Shown: positions 1 to 8,137 of the stretch, piece after piece
Layout of the letters: the number at the start of each line of letters is the position of its first letter
How positions within the stretch are numbered: the first letter of the stretch is position 1
The notes under the pieces: generated by a model
The model's input: only the letters and a program-made list of their open reading frames with translations
Database searches by the model: none
What the model was told of the DNA's origin: nothing
Made by a program: the position numbers and the translations under genes
Source of the DNA: Acidimicrobiia bacterium
Lineage (GTDB): Bacteria > Actinomycetota > Acidimicrobiia > Spongiisociales > JAENVV01
Direction of reading: 5' to 3'
Length of the DNA: 42,220 nucleotides
Assembly: GCA_024637275.1 (NCBI GenBank)
Contig: JAGXFS010000124.1
Location: 1-42,220, forward strand

Positions 1-1
1 C

Positions 2-304
2 GACAAGGCAACCGGAGCGACCGTTGGTGACGTCGGCCTGCATGTACGGGCGGCCGATCCGTCGACCGCCGACGTCGGCTACACGATCGCCCGCAATTAT
101 CAGCGACAGGGCTATGCCTCCGAGGCGGTGGGAGCGATCATCGAGTACGCCTTCGACGTCGTCGGGGTTCGAACCATCTTCGCCAATGCGCTTGCCGAGA
201 ACGCGGCATCGCGCGGGGTCGCCGAGCGGGTTGGTATGGCGCTGGATAAACAGTGGCTGACCAATGACGGCGCCGAGCTGGTGCGCTACTCGATCGTTAA
301 CTAG
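2..304 (+). CDS. GNAT N-acetyltransferase, RimJ/RimL-like (5' partial)
   Basis: The frame is open from base 2 to a TAG at 302-304 and gives about 100 C-terminal residues; the start lies outside the window. The acetyl-CoA binding signature of GNAT motif A is visible as IARNYQRQGYASEAV, followed by the typical C-terminal pattern of a conserved Asn (NALAENAASRGVAERVGM), where a residual chain contacts CoA before the last strands. This layout is that of the Acetyltransf_3 (RimJ/RimL) group, which acetylates protein N-termini or small amines. The substrate cannot be told from the sequence. It converges on the minus-strand small gene that follows. Confidence 0.8.
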   Translation, partial: DKATGATVGDVGLHVRAADPSTADVGYTIARNYQRQGYASEAVGAIIEYAFDVVGVRTIFANALAENAASRGVAERVGMALDKQWLTNDGAELVRYSIVN

Positions 305-309
305 CGCTG

Positions 310-387
310 CTAGTGGTGATGGTCCCCGTGGCCATCATCATCGTGGGAGTGTGAATGGCCATCCGAACCGGAGGCGTCAGGACCCAC
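310..387 (-). other. in-frame His/Asp-rich extension downstream of the TGA of the small Cys-rich gene
   Basis: Starting with GTG at 387, directly after the TGA of the preceding gene and in the same frame, 25 codons read VGPDASGSDG then HSHSHDDDGHGDHHH before TAG. The composition (8 His and 6 Asp in 25) looks like a metal-binding tail. It may be a degenerated former C-terminus, a readthrough or recoded product, or chance. There is no separate ribosome binding site for a new start other than the upstream coding sequence. Confidence 0.35.
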
Positions 388-540
388 TCAGCAACCGGGT
401 TCCCCGTGGTTGCCACAGCAACTCGTGCCGTTCTTGAGTTTGATCGCGTTGTTCTTGATGGTGAGGCGAAGCCGCTCGGCTAGATCGAGCTCGGAACGCA
501 CCCAGTTACCGACAACGTGTTTGAACCCTGCTCGTGCCAT
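388..540 (-). CDS. small Cys-rich conserved protein ending in a CCGNHGEPGC motif (50 aa)
   Basis: ATG at 540 to TGA at 390-388 encodes 50 residues: a basic amphipathic N-terminal half (MARAGFKHVVGNWVRSELD) and a C-terminal cysteine cluster CCGNHGEPGC. I recall short actinobacterial proteins with the same CCGN(H/Y)GEPGC ending, so I think this is a real conserved small gene, probably metal or redox related; no function is known to me. It is divergent from the GNAT gene starting at 577, with a 36-bp gap. Oddly, the frame continues past the TGA for 25 more codons, very rich in His and Asp (8 His), before a TAG at 312-310; see findings. Confidence 0.7.
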   Translation of the reverse strand: MARAGFKHVVGNWVRSELDLAERLRLTIKNNAIKLKNGTSCCGNHGEPGC

Positions 541-576
541 GGCCGGGAGCCTAGACGTTCCTGCAACAATGGCGGA

Positions 577-1152
577 GTGCAAACTCAGCTTCCCGATGGG
601 GAAACAATCACCATCCGGCCAATTGATCCGGCAGACCGCTCCCAACTGGTCTCCGGTTTCGAAGCCACCAGCGAACAGAGCCGGTTCTTCCGCTTTATGC
701 GGGGGGTTGATCGCCTGACGGAAACCGAGTTGGACTACCTGGTGAACGTTGACGGCAGGGACCACGTGGCGTTGGTTGCGGCGCTTGAGACTGGCCAGGG
801 AGTTGGGGTTGCTCGATATGTTCGCGACCCGTTCGACGCCACCGTGGCGGAGGCTGCGCTGATCGTCGTCGACGCTCATCAGGGACGTGGAGTCGGAACG
901 AAACTGCTGCAGGCTCTCGCCGACACCGCACTCGAAAACGGCATCGAAGCCTTCACCGCGTACGTGCTCCCGGACAATCGGGCCGTGGTCGACGCCATGA
1001 CGAGGGCTGGCGCGAATACCGAACCGGAAGATTCACTGCTCCGAATGACTATCCGACTACCGATCGACGCGTCGTTGTTCGCCGACAGCACCCTTCGAGC
1101 GGCGCTGCGACAAGCCGCCGCAGGGGCACTAAGCCTCAACGATCAGTTCTGA
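577..1152 (+). CDS. GNAT family N-acetyltransferase (191 aa)
   Basis: The start is placed at GTG 577, because family members begin close to the segment LPDGETITIRPIDPADR; the open frame runs further upstream but would overlap the divergent small gene. The protein has the expected N-terminal strand and the helix region around SRFFRFMRG, then motif A AALIVVDAHQGRGVGTKLL, with the Q-x-x-G-x-G acetyl-CoA loop. A C-terminal appendage of about 35 residues follows the fold. The N-terminal block resembles the GNAT domain of protein lysine acetyltransferases of the Pat type, but there is no cNMP or CoA-ligase domain here. The substrate is unknown. It ends 6 bp before the convergent M24 peptidase. Confidence 0.8.
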   Translation: MQTQLPDGETITIRPIDPADRSQLVSGFEATSEQSRFFRFMRGVDRLTETELDYLVNVDGRDHVALVAALETGQGVGVARYVRDPFDATVAEAALIVVDAHQGRGVGTKLLQALADTALENGIEAFTAYVLPDNRAVVDAMTRAGANTEPEDSLLRMTIRLPIDASLFADSTLRAALRQAAAGALSLNDQF

Positions 1153-1158
1153 CACCAA

Positions 1159-2583
1159 TCAGCTCTGACACAGTGCCTCAACCTCGTCAGGGTCGACCGG
1201 TAGGGCTGCCGTAAGGTTCTCTGAGCCTGCCGCGGTGATGGCAATGTCGTCTTCGATGCGAACCCCAATGCCGCGGAACTCGGCTGGAATCTCGTGGGTG
1301 ACCCGGGGCGCGTCCTTGGTCTCTTCTTGTTCGAGCTTGCGGGCGGCGTCCCAACCCATCCGAAAACGTCGTTCGTAAATCGCCGCCGGGTGTAAGCCCT
1401 CCATAAGGACAAACTCGACGGTCTCCTGGTCGGGCGCCACGTAGATCCCCGGTTCGACGGTGAACGACATGCCAATCTCAAGTGTCCGCGACTCGTCACC
1501 GATTTGGACGGATCCCGCGTCGTGAACGTCCATGCCAAGCCAGTGTCCAGTCCCGTGCATGAAGTACTGCCGGTAGTGGTGCATGCTCAGTGAGTCTTCG
1601 AGGCCGCGCGGCAACAGACCGAGGTCAACAAGGCCTTCGGTGACGACTCGCTTGGCAGTCTCGTCCATGTCCCGGTGCGTATTACCTACGGTGCCCACCG
1701 CAATCGAGGCCCTTTGGGCAGCCAGCACGACGTCATAGACGGCTCGCTGGGGGGCGGAAAAGCGGCCGTTGGCGGGGAACGTCCTGGTGATATCGGATGA
1801 GAAGTGTCCTGATTCTGCGGCCGCATCAATGAGCAGTAGATCGCCGTCCTCAATCAGGCGGTCATTCTCGGTGTAGTGGAGGATGCAAGCGTTCGGCCCC
1901 GACGCAACGATCGAAGGATAGCCGTTACGCGGTGATCCCTCCTGGCGAAACACGTGCTCCATGGCTGCTTGTACCTGGTATTCGTGAACCCCGGGTTTGG
2001 TGAACCGCATCGCGGCTTCGTGTCCGAGTACCGAGACATCACAGGCCCGCCGGAGGTGCGCCAGTTCGGGGTCGGACTTGCGGAGTCGGAAGCCATCAAG
2101 GATCGGTGACGGGTCGATCAACCGGGTGGGGATGATCCGCCCGTATCGAGCGGCGAGCGGGGCCAGGCTTTGGATCATCCCGAGCAATGTGTCATCGAGT
2201 GGGCTGCCGGTCCGGTAGTACACCGTATCGGTACCGATCAAATGTTCTTTCAGTTGGTCTGACAAGTCCTCGATCGGGAATGCCGCATCTGCACCAAAGC
2301 GAGATTTCGCTCCTTCGGTACCGGCCCGGTATCCGTTCCAGATTTCCATTTCCCGATCCCGCGGCCGGACAAACAAGGTATATGGCGCGGTCGGATGGGA
2401 CGGGTGAATCACCGCAACCGCGTCCGGTTCGGAGAACCCGGTCAGGAAATAGAAAGTGGAATCCTGGCGAAATTCGTGACCGACGTCGTCGTTGCGGGTT
2501 GTTTCCCGACCGGCTGGAATGACGGCGACTCCATCCCCGATCGCATCAGCGAACTGAGCTCTGCGTTGTGCGAATTGATCCAT
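1159..2583 (-). CDS. pepP: Xaa-Pro aminopeptidase, M24B family (474 aa)
   Basis: This cytosolic metallopeptidase removes an N-terminal residue when proline is second. Residues 1-150 form the AMP_N domain, and residues 170-455 the pita-bread M24 catalytic domain. All five metal ligands are visible: D253 and D264 (LLIDAAAESGHFSSDITRTF), H347 in HGTGHWLGMDVHDAG, E377 in TVEPGIYV, and E444 in GVRIEDDIAIT. The length is typical of the bacterial aminopeptidase P group. It stands alone on the minus strand; upstream lies a 217-bp divergent intergenic region with a perfect inverted repeat. Confidence 0.93.
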   Translation of the reverse strand: MDQFAQRRAQFADAIGDGVAVIPAGRETTRNDDVGHEFRQDSTFYFLTGFSEPDAVAVIHPSHPTAPYTLFVRPRDREMEIWNGYRAGTEGAKSRFGADAAFPIEDLSDQLKEHLIGTDTVYYRTGSPLDDTLLGMIQSLAPLAARYGRIIPTRLIDPSPILDGFRLRKSDPELAHLRRACDVSVLGHEAAMRFTKPGVHEYQVQAAMEHVFRQEGSPRNGYPSIVASGPNACILHYTENDRLIEDGDLLLIDAAAESGHFSSDITRTFPANGRFSAPQRAVYDVVLAAQRASIAVGTVGNTHRDMDETAKRVVTEGLVDLGLLPRGLEDSLSMHHYRQYFMHGTGHWLGMDVHDAGSVQIGDESRTLEIGMSFTVEPGIYVAPDQETVEFVLMEGLHPAAIYERRFRMGWDAARKLEQEETKDAPRVTHEIPAEFRGIGVRIEDDIAITAAGSENLTAALPVDPDEVEALCQS

Positions 2584-2658
2584 CCTTCCAGGCTACCGCA
2601 CCCAACGCGACCACTACCCACGACCCTGATCGACCCGAGTAGCCCCACCGATCGCCGA

Positions 2659-2681
2659 AACCCTGGGTTCAACCCAGGGTT
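2659..2681. repeat. perfect 11-bp inverted repeat in a divergent promoter region
   Basis: AACCCTGGGTT at 2659-2669 is followed by one C and its exact reverse complement AACCCAGGGTT at 2671-2681. It lies between two divergent genes, so it cannot be a terminator for either. Its position about 75 bp upstream of the pepP start and 120 bp upstream of the 2801 start suits an operator or regulator site. Confidence 0.5.
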
Positions 2682-2800
2682 CGTACGCCCGAAAACGGGC
2701 ACTGGAGCCCGAAGAACGGATCGCGTCGAGCAGAAACCGCGGATCGTCCGACGCGCGAGGTGTGCTTCACCTACCATCGGGGCATCCCAAGGGAGAGACA

Positions 2801-3175
2801 TTGAAACGAGATGACATCCTGACCCGACTCGGTGAGCTAGCCGGCGAAATCGAAAAGGCCCGCACCGACACTGGAGATATTGGAGCCCTGGCAGCCCTGA
2901 CCGAGGAGCGGGACGACCTGAGAGACATCCTCCGATCGCACGCTCCACTTACCGTCGCGGATATGCAACGCGAGCTAGAAGGACTCAAAGCGCACCTGGC
3001 TCGCTTCCCCGGTCAGGGCCTTCAACTGGCCATCGCCGGCGAGGGCTCAGTATCCGGAACACGAAACTCCGTCAACGCCATCGCCGACGAACAAAGTTCG
3101 GCTGACCCGCACAGTGCCGTGGCATGGATTCGCCAGCGGATCGCCTTCCTCGAAGAACAGATCGCCAAGGGCTAG
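2801..3175 (+). CDS. hypothetical small soluble protein with helical heptads (124 aa)
   Basis: I do not recognise a family. The start chosen is TTG 2801, which has a GGGAGAG purine stretch a few bases upstream; a GTG at 2762 would add 13 unconvincing residues. The first 75 residues are charged and helical with heptad-like spacing (LGELAGEIEKART, LTEERDDLRDIL, MQRELEGLKAHLARF), then a low-complexity middle, and a C-terminal helix WIRQRIAFLEEQIAKG. There is no signal peptide or membrane segment. It lies 35 bp upstream of the MgtC-like gene on the same strand and may be co-transcribed. Confidence 0.65.
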   Translation: MKRDDILTRLGELAGEIEKARTDTGDIGALAALTEERDDLRDILRSHAPLTVADMQRELEGLKAHLARFPGQGLQLAIAGEGSVSGTRNSVNAIADEQSSADPHSAVAWIRQRIAFLEEQIAKG

Positions 3176-3210
3176 CTGATCGGCCAGGCAATCGACCGGC
3201 ATTCGTAACC

Positions 3211-3837
3211 ATGGAACTTGCGATCAAACTGTTGCTTTCGGTTTTGGTCGGCGGACTCGTCGGCGCCGAGAGGGAATACCGGGACAAAGCCGCTGGATTT
3301 CGAACCATCCTGCTCATAACCCTGGGCGCCACGCTGTTCACGATCATCTCCGAAGAACTGGCAGGCAGCACCAACGACCCCGGTCGGGTCGCGGCAGGAA
3401 TTGTTGCCGGCGTCGGCTTTCTCGGCGGGGGCGTGATCTTCAAGCATCATGGCAACGTCTCAGGAATCACCACCGCGGCAACCATCTGGGTCGCAGCAGC
3501 ACTGGGAATGGCGATCGGAGCCGGGCAATATGCGGCGGGCCTCGCCACCTTTGGGGTGATGATGATTGTTCTCGTTGTCCTGCCCAAGATCGAGATCATG
3601 ATCGACCGGCAGTCTGAGCAAATGATCTACCGGATCGTAACCACGGCCGGCCACGAGAAAGTCGATGCCTTGCGAGAAGAAATCGTAACGCTGGGCCTCC
3701 GGGTCCGTTCGTTCAAAGAAGCGAAAGACCGCGAACACCTCATCACGTTCTTTGATGTAACCGGCCCCAAAACCGCCCATCGAGCAGTCATGCAATCCCT
3801 CTACGAAGACCCGGATATCCTCGAGTTCGAAACGTAG
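3211..3837 (+). CDS. MgtC/SapB family membrane protein (208 aa)
   Basis: The start is ATG 3211; the family begins with a membrane helix right after the start (MELAIKLLLSVLVGGLVGAE), so longer frames are not needed. The family hallmark GAEREYRDKAAGFRT is present, followed by three further hydrophobic segments (TILLITLGATLFTII, VAAGIVAGVGFLGGG, AATIWVAAALGMAIG) and one more before the cytosolic part. The C-terminal ~70 residues (YRIVTTAGHEKVDALREEI) form the small ACT-like cytosolic domain of this family. MgtC homologues act in magnesium homeostasis, acid or intracellular survival; exact role here unknown. It converges with the haloalkane dehalogenase gene. Confidence 0.9.
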   Translation: MELAIKLLLSVLVGGLVGAEREYRDKAAGFRTILLITLGATLFTIISEELAGSTNDPGRVAAGIVAGVGFLGGGVIFKHHGNVSGITTAATIWVAAALGMAIGAGQYAAGLATFGVMMIVLVVLPKIEIMIDRQSEQMIYRIVTTAGHEKVDALREEIVTLGLRVRSFKEAKDREHLITFFDVTGPKTAHRAVMQSLYEDPDILEFET

Positions 3838-3856
3838 CCAGAAACAGACACCCCGG

Positions 3857-4720
3857 TCACAAGGTGGCGAGCCAGCGGGCCAGTTCCCGGCCAATTTCGG
3901 TGCCAGAATCCTCCTGGATGAAGTGCAATCCCGGGACCGTCATTTCTTGCTGGTTGGGCCAGTTCCGGCAGAATTCTCGCTGGGCTCCAATCAGAATCGA
4001 TCCAGGATCGGCGTTGAAGAAATACTTCGGTACCGATGAGGTGGACAGCCACTCCGAATAAGCCCCAACGATCTCCGCTACGTCGGCCGGTTCGCCTTCG
4101 ATCGGAATCTGCCGCGGCCACGTCAGCGTTGGGCGACGGGCCTCACCCCCGGCGACATATGGCCGTCGATACTCGGCCATCTCAGCATCGGCCAATTCCC
4201 GAAGTACGGCACTGGGAAGAACACGCTCTACGAACATATTCTTGTCGATGATCATCGACTCACCCGCTTCGGACCGGAGGCCTTGAAAGAACTTGCGAGC
4301 CGATTCGGGCCAATCGTCCCAGCTGGCAATCGGCTGGACGATCGCTTCCATGTAGGCGATGGCCCGGACGCGATCGCGGTGCCGATTCGCCCAGTCAAAG
4401 CCAAGCCCCGAACCCCAGTCGTGTATGACCAGAACTACCCGGTCACCGAGGTCGAGCGAATCCAGCAGCCCATCGAGGTATCGGCGATGTTCGACGAACG
4501 TGTATGAGTCAGGACCCGGGTCGTCGAGCTTGTCCGAGTCGCCCATTCCGATCAGATCAGGAGCGATCAATCGTCCGTGACCCTTCAGACCGGCCATAAC
4601 GAATCTCCACAAGAACGAGGAGGTCGGATTCCCATGCAAGAACACGATCGGATCGCCCGCGCCCACGTCGACATAGGCCATCTGCTTTCCGAGAATGCGC
4701 CGGAATGACTTTGGGTACAT
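3857..4720 (-). CDS. haloalkane dehalogenase, HLD-II (DhaA/LinB)-like (287 aa)
   Basis: This alpha/beta hydrolase hydrolyses carbon-halogen bonds to an alcohol plus halide. The start is ATG 4720, with GGCGGAGG just upstream; a frame from 4771 would overlap the preceding gene. The full HLD-II pentad is visible: halide-stabilising N31 (HGNPTSS) and W102, nucleophile D101 ([11 protein letters not shown]), acid E125 ([10 protein letters not shown]) and base H266 ([10 protein letters not shown]). Length (DhaA 293, LinB 296) and the [13 protein letters not shown] cap segment also fit. It is 25 bp downstream of the winged-helix gene, in a minus-strand group. Substrate range is unknown; a related alpha/beta hydrolase with the same motifs is the only alternative. 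Confidence 0.87.
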   Translation of the reverse strand: MYPKSFRRILGKQMAYVDVGAGDPIVFLHGNPTSSFLWRFVMAGLKGHGRLIAPDLIGMGDSDKLDDPGPDSYTFVEHRRYLDGLLDSLDLGDRVVLVIHDWGSGLGFDWANRHRDRVRAIAYMEAIVQPIASWDDWPESARKFFQGLRSEAGESMIIDKNMFVERVLPSAVLRELADAEMAEYRRPYVAGGEARRPTLTWPRQIPIEGEPADVAEIVGAYSEWLSTSSVPKYFFNADPGSILIGAQREFCRNWPNQQEMTVPGLHFIQEDSGTEIGRELARWLATL

Positions 4721-4745
4721 CGGTCCTCCGCCTGGAAATTTCACC

Positions 4746-5945
4746 CTAGCTGTCGCGTAGTTCCTTTTCATAAGGGCTGGGGAATCGAAAGCGCAGGCTG
4801 ACCGGACCTATCCATTGGGAGAGTCGCTCTGCTTCGAGGTTGAGCGCCGTCCGAGCCCCGGTTCCCCGGCCTCGCAACGCTCCGACGGCAATCGAGCCGT
4901 CCGAGCGCTGCGCCCAACCACCGACGATCTCTCCGTTGACCCAGGCCGTCGGTCCGGCGTTGCCGTTGCGGTCGAACAAGCGCCCGGCCAGGTCTCCAAG
5001 TATCCAATCGCGCGCTTTCCAGCCCATCACGCTTGGATCGAGCCCGGGCAACAGTGCCACCCACGGCCCGGGGTCGGGGTCGGGAGACTGCGTGGTGTCG
5101 GTAGGGAGAACAAAACCGACGCCTCCCTCGAGCGCCACTTCTTGGGCGCCGACCCACCCGAGAGCTCTTTTGGTCTTGGCGACGGTCCACCCCGTCCACC
5201 ACTTGATATCTTCGAAGGTTCCGGGCCCGTACGCAGCCAACCAGCGGGACACGAGTCGCCCTTCAGCGTCCGCGGTAGGCAAGTCGGTGAGCGGCTCGCC
5301 AGCCCAGGCACCCAACGAGCGCCACTCATATTGTGAAGACCGCCACGTACCTGCCGGTCGCCCTTTGGCCACCTGGCAGTCCATCGCCAAGAGCATCAGC
5401 AGCCGACTGGCCAGGCTCATAGTTACTTCAGGTCGGTTTCCCTGGCGGACGGTCAGTTTGGTGTCGAGACCGTCGACGTTTTCCTTCATCTCTGCGGTGG
5501 TAGCCGTCCCCACTTCTTCCAAATACGCAACCGCGGCCCTGGCTACCTGCTCTAGCCACGCCTCCGCGTCAACGGTTCCATGGTTTGCCTGAAACATCTT
5601 CAGTAACTTGCGTCGCTCGTTAGCCACTACATCACGAGTCGCCGCTGCATACATCACCGAGCCCAAGTCGGGCGGCACCATGAACATCGTGCGTCGCATT
5701 GCCCAGATTCGCCACAGGTCCGCCCGGTCATAGAGAGCGGACTCGATGTCTTCGATCGTGATGCCGTCTATGCGCGCTCGCAGAGACAGAAAGACGGTGG
5801 CCGGGTCGCTTCCGTGGAGCCCGACCAACGCATCGGCAACCTCCGGGACCGTACCCAAAGGGCTAGTAAGCCCGTGACGCCTGCCCAAGCGGTTCCTTCG
5901 CTCGACGTCAGAGATTCGCGGCATGATGGGACCCCGGTTTGGCAT
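4746..5945 (-). CDS. AlkZ-superfamily winged-helix DNA-binding protein (HTH_42, 399 aa)
   Basis: The protein resembles the HTH_42/AlkZ superfamily (formerly DUF1006): an N-terminal block [17 protein letters not shown], tandem winged helices, and a C-terminal region with [18 protein letters not shown] and [19 protein letters not shown]. AlkZ-type members are DNA glycosylases that unhook interstrand crosslinks or excise alkylated bases using a Q-x-Q/D motif. Here the corresponding position reads H44-G45-S46-D47, so the usual glutamines are absent. I recall actinobacterial relatives with H-A-T-D at this place, so this may be a subfamily rather than a mutation. The start is ATG 5945; an in-frame ATG at 5921 is possible. 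Confidence 0.8.
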   Translation of the reverse strand: MPNRGPIMPRISDVERRNRLGRRHGLTSPLGTVPEVADALVGLHGSDPATVFLSLRARIDGITIEDIESALYDRADLWRIWAMRRTMFMVPPDLGSVMYAAATRDVVANERRKLLKMFQANHGTVDAEAWLEQVARAAVAYLEEVGTATTAEMKENVDGLDTKLTVRQGNRPEVTMSLASRLLMLLAMDCQVAKGRPAGTWRSSQYEWRSLGAWAGEPLTDLPTADAEGRLVSRWLAAYGPGTFEDIKWWTGWTVAKTKRALGWVGAQEVALEGGVGFVLPTDTTQSPDPDPGPWVALLPGLDPSVMGWKARDWILGDLAGRLFDRNGNAGPTAWVNGEIVGGWAQRSDGSIAVGALRGRGTGARTALNLEAERLSQWIGPVSLRFRFPSPYEKELRDS

Positions 5946-5962
5946 CCGCCCACCCTATCGAC

Positions 5963-6247
5963 TCAGGGTTCAAGAGAAGTGAGAATCGCCTCTGTGGAGG
6001 CTCGCGCCAGGAGGACCGACGTTTCCTGCCCAACCGCTACCTCGACAAACAGCAGCGGTTCGCCGTCGAGCTCGGCAAGTTCGGAGAACCAGAAGGCCTC
6101 TCCCCCCGCCGCCCGTTCAGAAATGACCCTCGTGGCCGACCTGCTCCAGTTGATCCCGTCCAGCGACGTGCCGATGCCGAGCTTGCGGGTGATGCGATTT
6201 GCCGACAGTGCAGCTGTGGAAGAGGATGCCGCCGACCTCAAATCCAT
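5963..6247 (-). CDS. hypothetical protein (94 aa)
   Basis: I do not recognise this protein. It starts at ATG 6247, just after an in-frame TGA, and ends 17 bp before the winged-helix gene in a co-directional series, which favours a real gene. Codon third positions are GC-rich in this frame. The C-terminal half alternates hydrophobic and charged residues as in a small beta-sheet domain (EAFWFSELAELDGEPLLFVEV, then AVGQETSVLLARASTE). There is no signal peptide or membrane segment. Competing frames on both strands look like shadows, but confidence stays moderate because no homologue comes to mind. Confidence 0.45.
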   Translation of the reverse strand: MDLRSAASSSTAALSANRITRKLGIGTSLDGINWSRSATRVISERAAGGEAFWFSELAELDGEPLLFVEVAVGQETSVLLARASTEAILTSLEP

Positions 6248-6294
6248 TGATCAAAGCATGGTGTGCGTGGAAGGATTCAGAGGCGTGAACCTCG

Positions 6295-6726
6295 CTAGTA
6301 GCCGACTGTGTCGTCCGAGCCAGTGATCTTGGTAGGGCGAACTCGCACCAGCCACTCTCCAGGAGCGCCATTGCGGCGCCCGAACTCTCCTGCCCGGTCG
6401 GGTCCCATGTACCGGCGGCCGATCTCGGTCGCCCACCGGATAAGTGCCGCTGGCTCAGCGCTTAGTTCCGCACGGCCTTCGATGATGACGAAGCTATAGG
6501 GCGGGGTCTGATCGTCGACGGAGATCGATACCCGGTTGTCTCGGTCCAGGTTCTTGCCTTTGACGCTCGTGTCAGCCGTGTTGAACAGGACGTCATCGCC
6601 ATCGAGCACAAACCAGATCGGGGCTACATGCGGCCGCCCGTCGCTCCGGACCGTTGCTAGCTTGCCAGTCAGCGTTCCAGCCATCAGGAACTCACGAACT
6701 CGTTCAGGTGACATAGGCGTCGACAT
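6295..6726 (-). CDS. PPOX-class, probably F420-dependent, flavin/deazaflavin oxidoreductase (143 aa)
   Basis: This single-domain split-barrel protein belongs to the pyridoxamine 5'-phosphate oxidase-like superfamily. Typical elements are the first strand LATVRSDGRPHVAPIWFVLDGDDVLFNT, the cofactor-binding segment TADTSVKGKNLDRDNRVSIS, and the later strand PYSFVIIEGRAELS, ending with FGRRNGAPGEWLVRVRPTKI. The pattern and length match the actinobacterial PPOX class F420-dependent group (TIGR03618-like), which reduces quinones, biliverdin or other substrates with F420H2. The substrate is not predictable. It is the first gene of a minus-strand group, divergent from the AEC transporter. Confidence 0.82.
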   Translation of the reverse strand: MSTPMSPERVREFLMAGTLTGKLATVRSDGRPHVAPIWFVLDGDDVLFNTADTSVKGKNLDRDNRVSISVDDQTPPYSFVIIEGRAELSAEPAALIRWATEIGRRYMGPDRAGEFGRRNGAPGEWLVRVRPTKITGSDDTVGY

Positions 6727-6792
6727 GCCATCGAAGATACCCGATGGGAGCCGAACGTGGTCTCCGAGTCCACCAACCTAGAGTGACGCACC

Positions 6793-7698
6793 ATGACCGA
6801 CCTGGCTCCCATCTTCGTCGACATCCTGCTTCCGGTATTCGGTCTGGCCACGATCGGCCTGCTCATTGGGCGGCGCATGGGGCTCGATCCTGCGCCACTC
6901 GCCAAGGTCGCCTATTACATCCTTGCGCCGGCCTTCTTCCTGGATCTACTGCGCGACGCGGACGTCACGACGGGGGTCGTGGCGCAAATGGCGATCGTTA
7001 TGGGCATCACGACGGCGGTTGTCGCTCTGCTCGGTCTTGCGGCTGGCAAATTGCTCCGATCGGGCTATTCAGTGACGGCCGCTACGGTCCTGGTCGCGGT
7101 CTACGGAAATGTCGGCAATTTCGGCATTCCCATCGTGGCGTTCGCGTTCGGCGAGGACTCCCTGCCGCTGGCAGGGGTTTCGTTCTTGATCATCAACTTC
7201 TCGGCTTTCATGATTGGAGTCACGGCAGCCACCTGGCGGACATCGTCACCGGGCCGGGCTATTTTTCGAGCGCTAACCACTCCCACCGTCGCGGTCTTGC
7301 CCATCGCAATACTGTTCAACGTCAACGACGTTCGCCTTCCAGTGTTCGCCGACCGGGCGATCACGCTGCTCGCCAACGCGATGATCGGTGTGATGCTCTT
7401 GACCCTCGGCGTGCAGCTTGCCGGAATGCAGCGACCTCGTTTTACTACCGAGGTATGGATTGCCTCCGGCCTTCGCTTGCTGATAGCCCCGGCGGTCGCG
7501 GCCCTGGCGGCCGCAGTCGTCGGTTTGGGTGGGGTCCCCGGCGGAGTAACAATCCTTCAATCGGCCATGCCGGCGGCAGTGTTCGCTGCGTTAATCGCGA
7601 TCGAGCACGATCTGGAGCCTGATTTCGTGACCACGACGGTGCTCGTTTCTACGGTCGCAAGTGCGCTCACCCTCGCGACGATCATTGCCCTACTTTGA
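6793..7698 (+). CDS. AEC family transporter (auxin efflux carrier type, 301 aa)
   Basis: This integral membrane protein of the AEC/bile-acid-arsenite-riboflavin superfamily has about ten hydrophobic segments along its length, beginning FVDILLPVFGLATIGLLIG. It has the two inverted five-helix halves of the family; the signature small-residue unwound helix is seen in VYGNVGNFGIPIVAFAFG and, in the second half, in VTILQSAMPAAVFAALIA. Bacterial members move malonate, malate or other organic anions. The start ATG 6793 lies 8 bases after a TAGAGT, which could be a -10 element giving a leaderless mRNA, but no -35 is evident. No obvious operon partner. Confidence 0.87.
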   Translation: MTDLAPIFVDILLPVFGLATIGLLIGRRMGLDPAPLAKVAYYILAPAFFLDLLRDADVTTGVVAQMAIVMGITTAVVALLGLAAGKLLRSGYSVTAATVLVAVYGNVGNFGIPIVAFAFGEDSLPLAGVSFLIINFSAFMIGVTAATWRTSSPGRAIFRALTTPTVAVLPIAILFNVNDVRLPVFADRAITLLANAMIGVMLLTLGVQLAGMQRPRFTTEVWIASGLRLLIAPAVAALAAAVVGLGGVPGGVTILQSAMPAAVFAALIAIEHDLEPDFVTTTVLVSTVASALTLATIIALL

Positions 7699-7723
7699 GG
7701 TCGAGTTCGAGAGAACTCCCCAA

Positions 7724-8068
7724 CTAACGGCGGACAAAGAGCCGAGGCCGGAGACGTCGGGGAAGCCTCCGTCCGAACAGACTAAGGGCGTGTTGGCGGA
7801 CCGCCAACCCGTATCCAATCCCGCCTAGCGGTGCCATCAACAACACAACCACCGGGGATGCACCCAGGTCAAACAGATCAAGCCGAGTCAGGACTTGCCA
7901 GGAGACCAACCAATAGACCCCGGCCAGGGAAGCCACCCGTACGGTGCGTCGGACCATGACGCGTCGAGCCGCCGCCCGATCGGGCGCATTCCAATTGTTC
8001 GTCGCTTTGCCGAGGGCCCAGCCCAGTGAGCCGAAGCCCAGGGCCGACAGCCAGGGGAGCAAGTCCAC
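7724..8068 (-). CDS. small membrane protein of unknown function (114 aa)
   Basis: Not recognised. Start GTG 8068 has a GGAAG stretch about 6 bases upstream. There are three hydrophobic segments: LPWLSALGFGSLGWALG (residues 4-20), VASLAGVYWLVSWQVL (around 45-60) and VVVLLMAPLGGIGYGLAV (around 73-90). A strongly basic tail follows (GRRLPRRLRPRLFVRR), pointing to cytosolic C-terminal placement. The gene lies 69 bp downstream of argH on the same strand and could be read as the tail of the arginine transcript, but there is no functional hint linking it to arginine. Confidence 0.62.
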   Translation of the reverse strand: MDLLPWLSALGFGSLGWALGKATNNWNAPDRAAARRVMVRRTVRVASLAGVYWLVSWQVLTRLDLFDLGASPVVVLLMAPLGGIGYGLAVRQHALSLFGRRLPRRLRPRLFVRR

Positions 8069-8137
8069 CGGGACGCTTCCTTACGTTTGAGTCGAATGGC
8101 CTGGCAGGAACTGAGACGCCCGGCCGTCTGCTTGACC

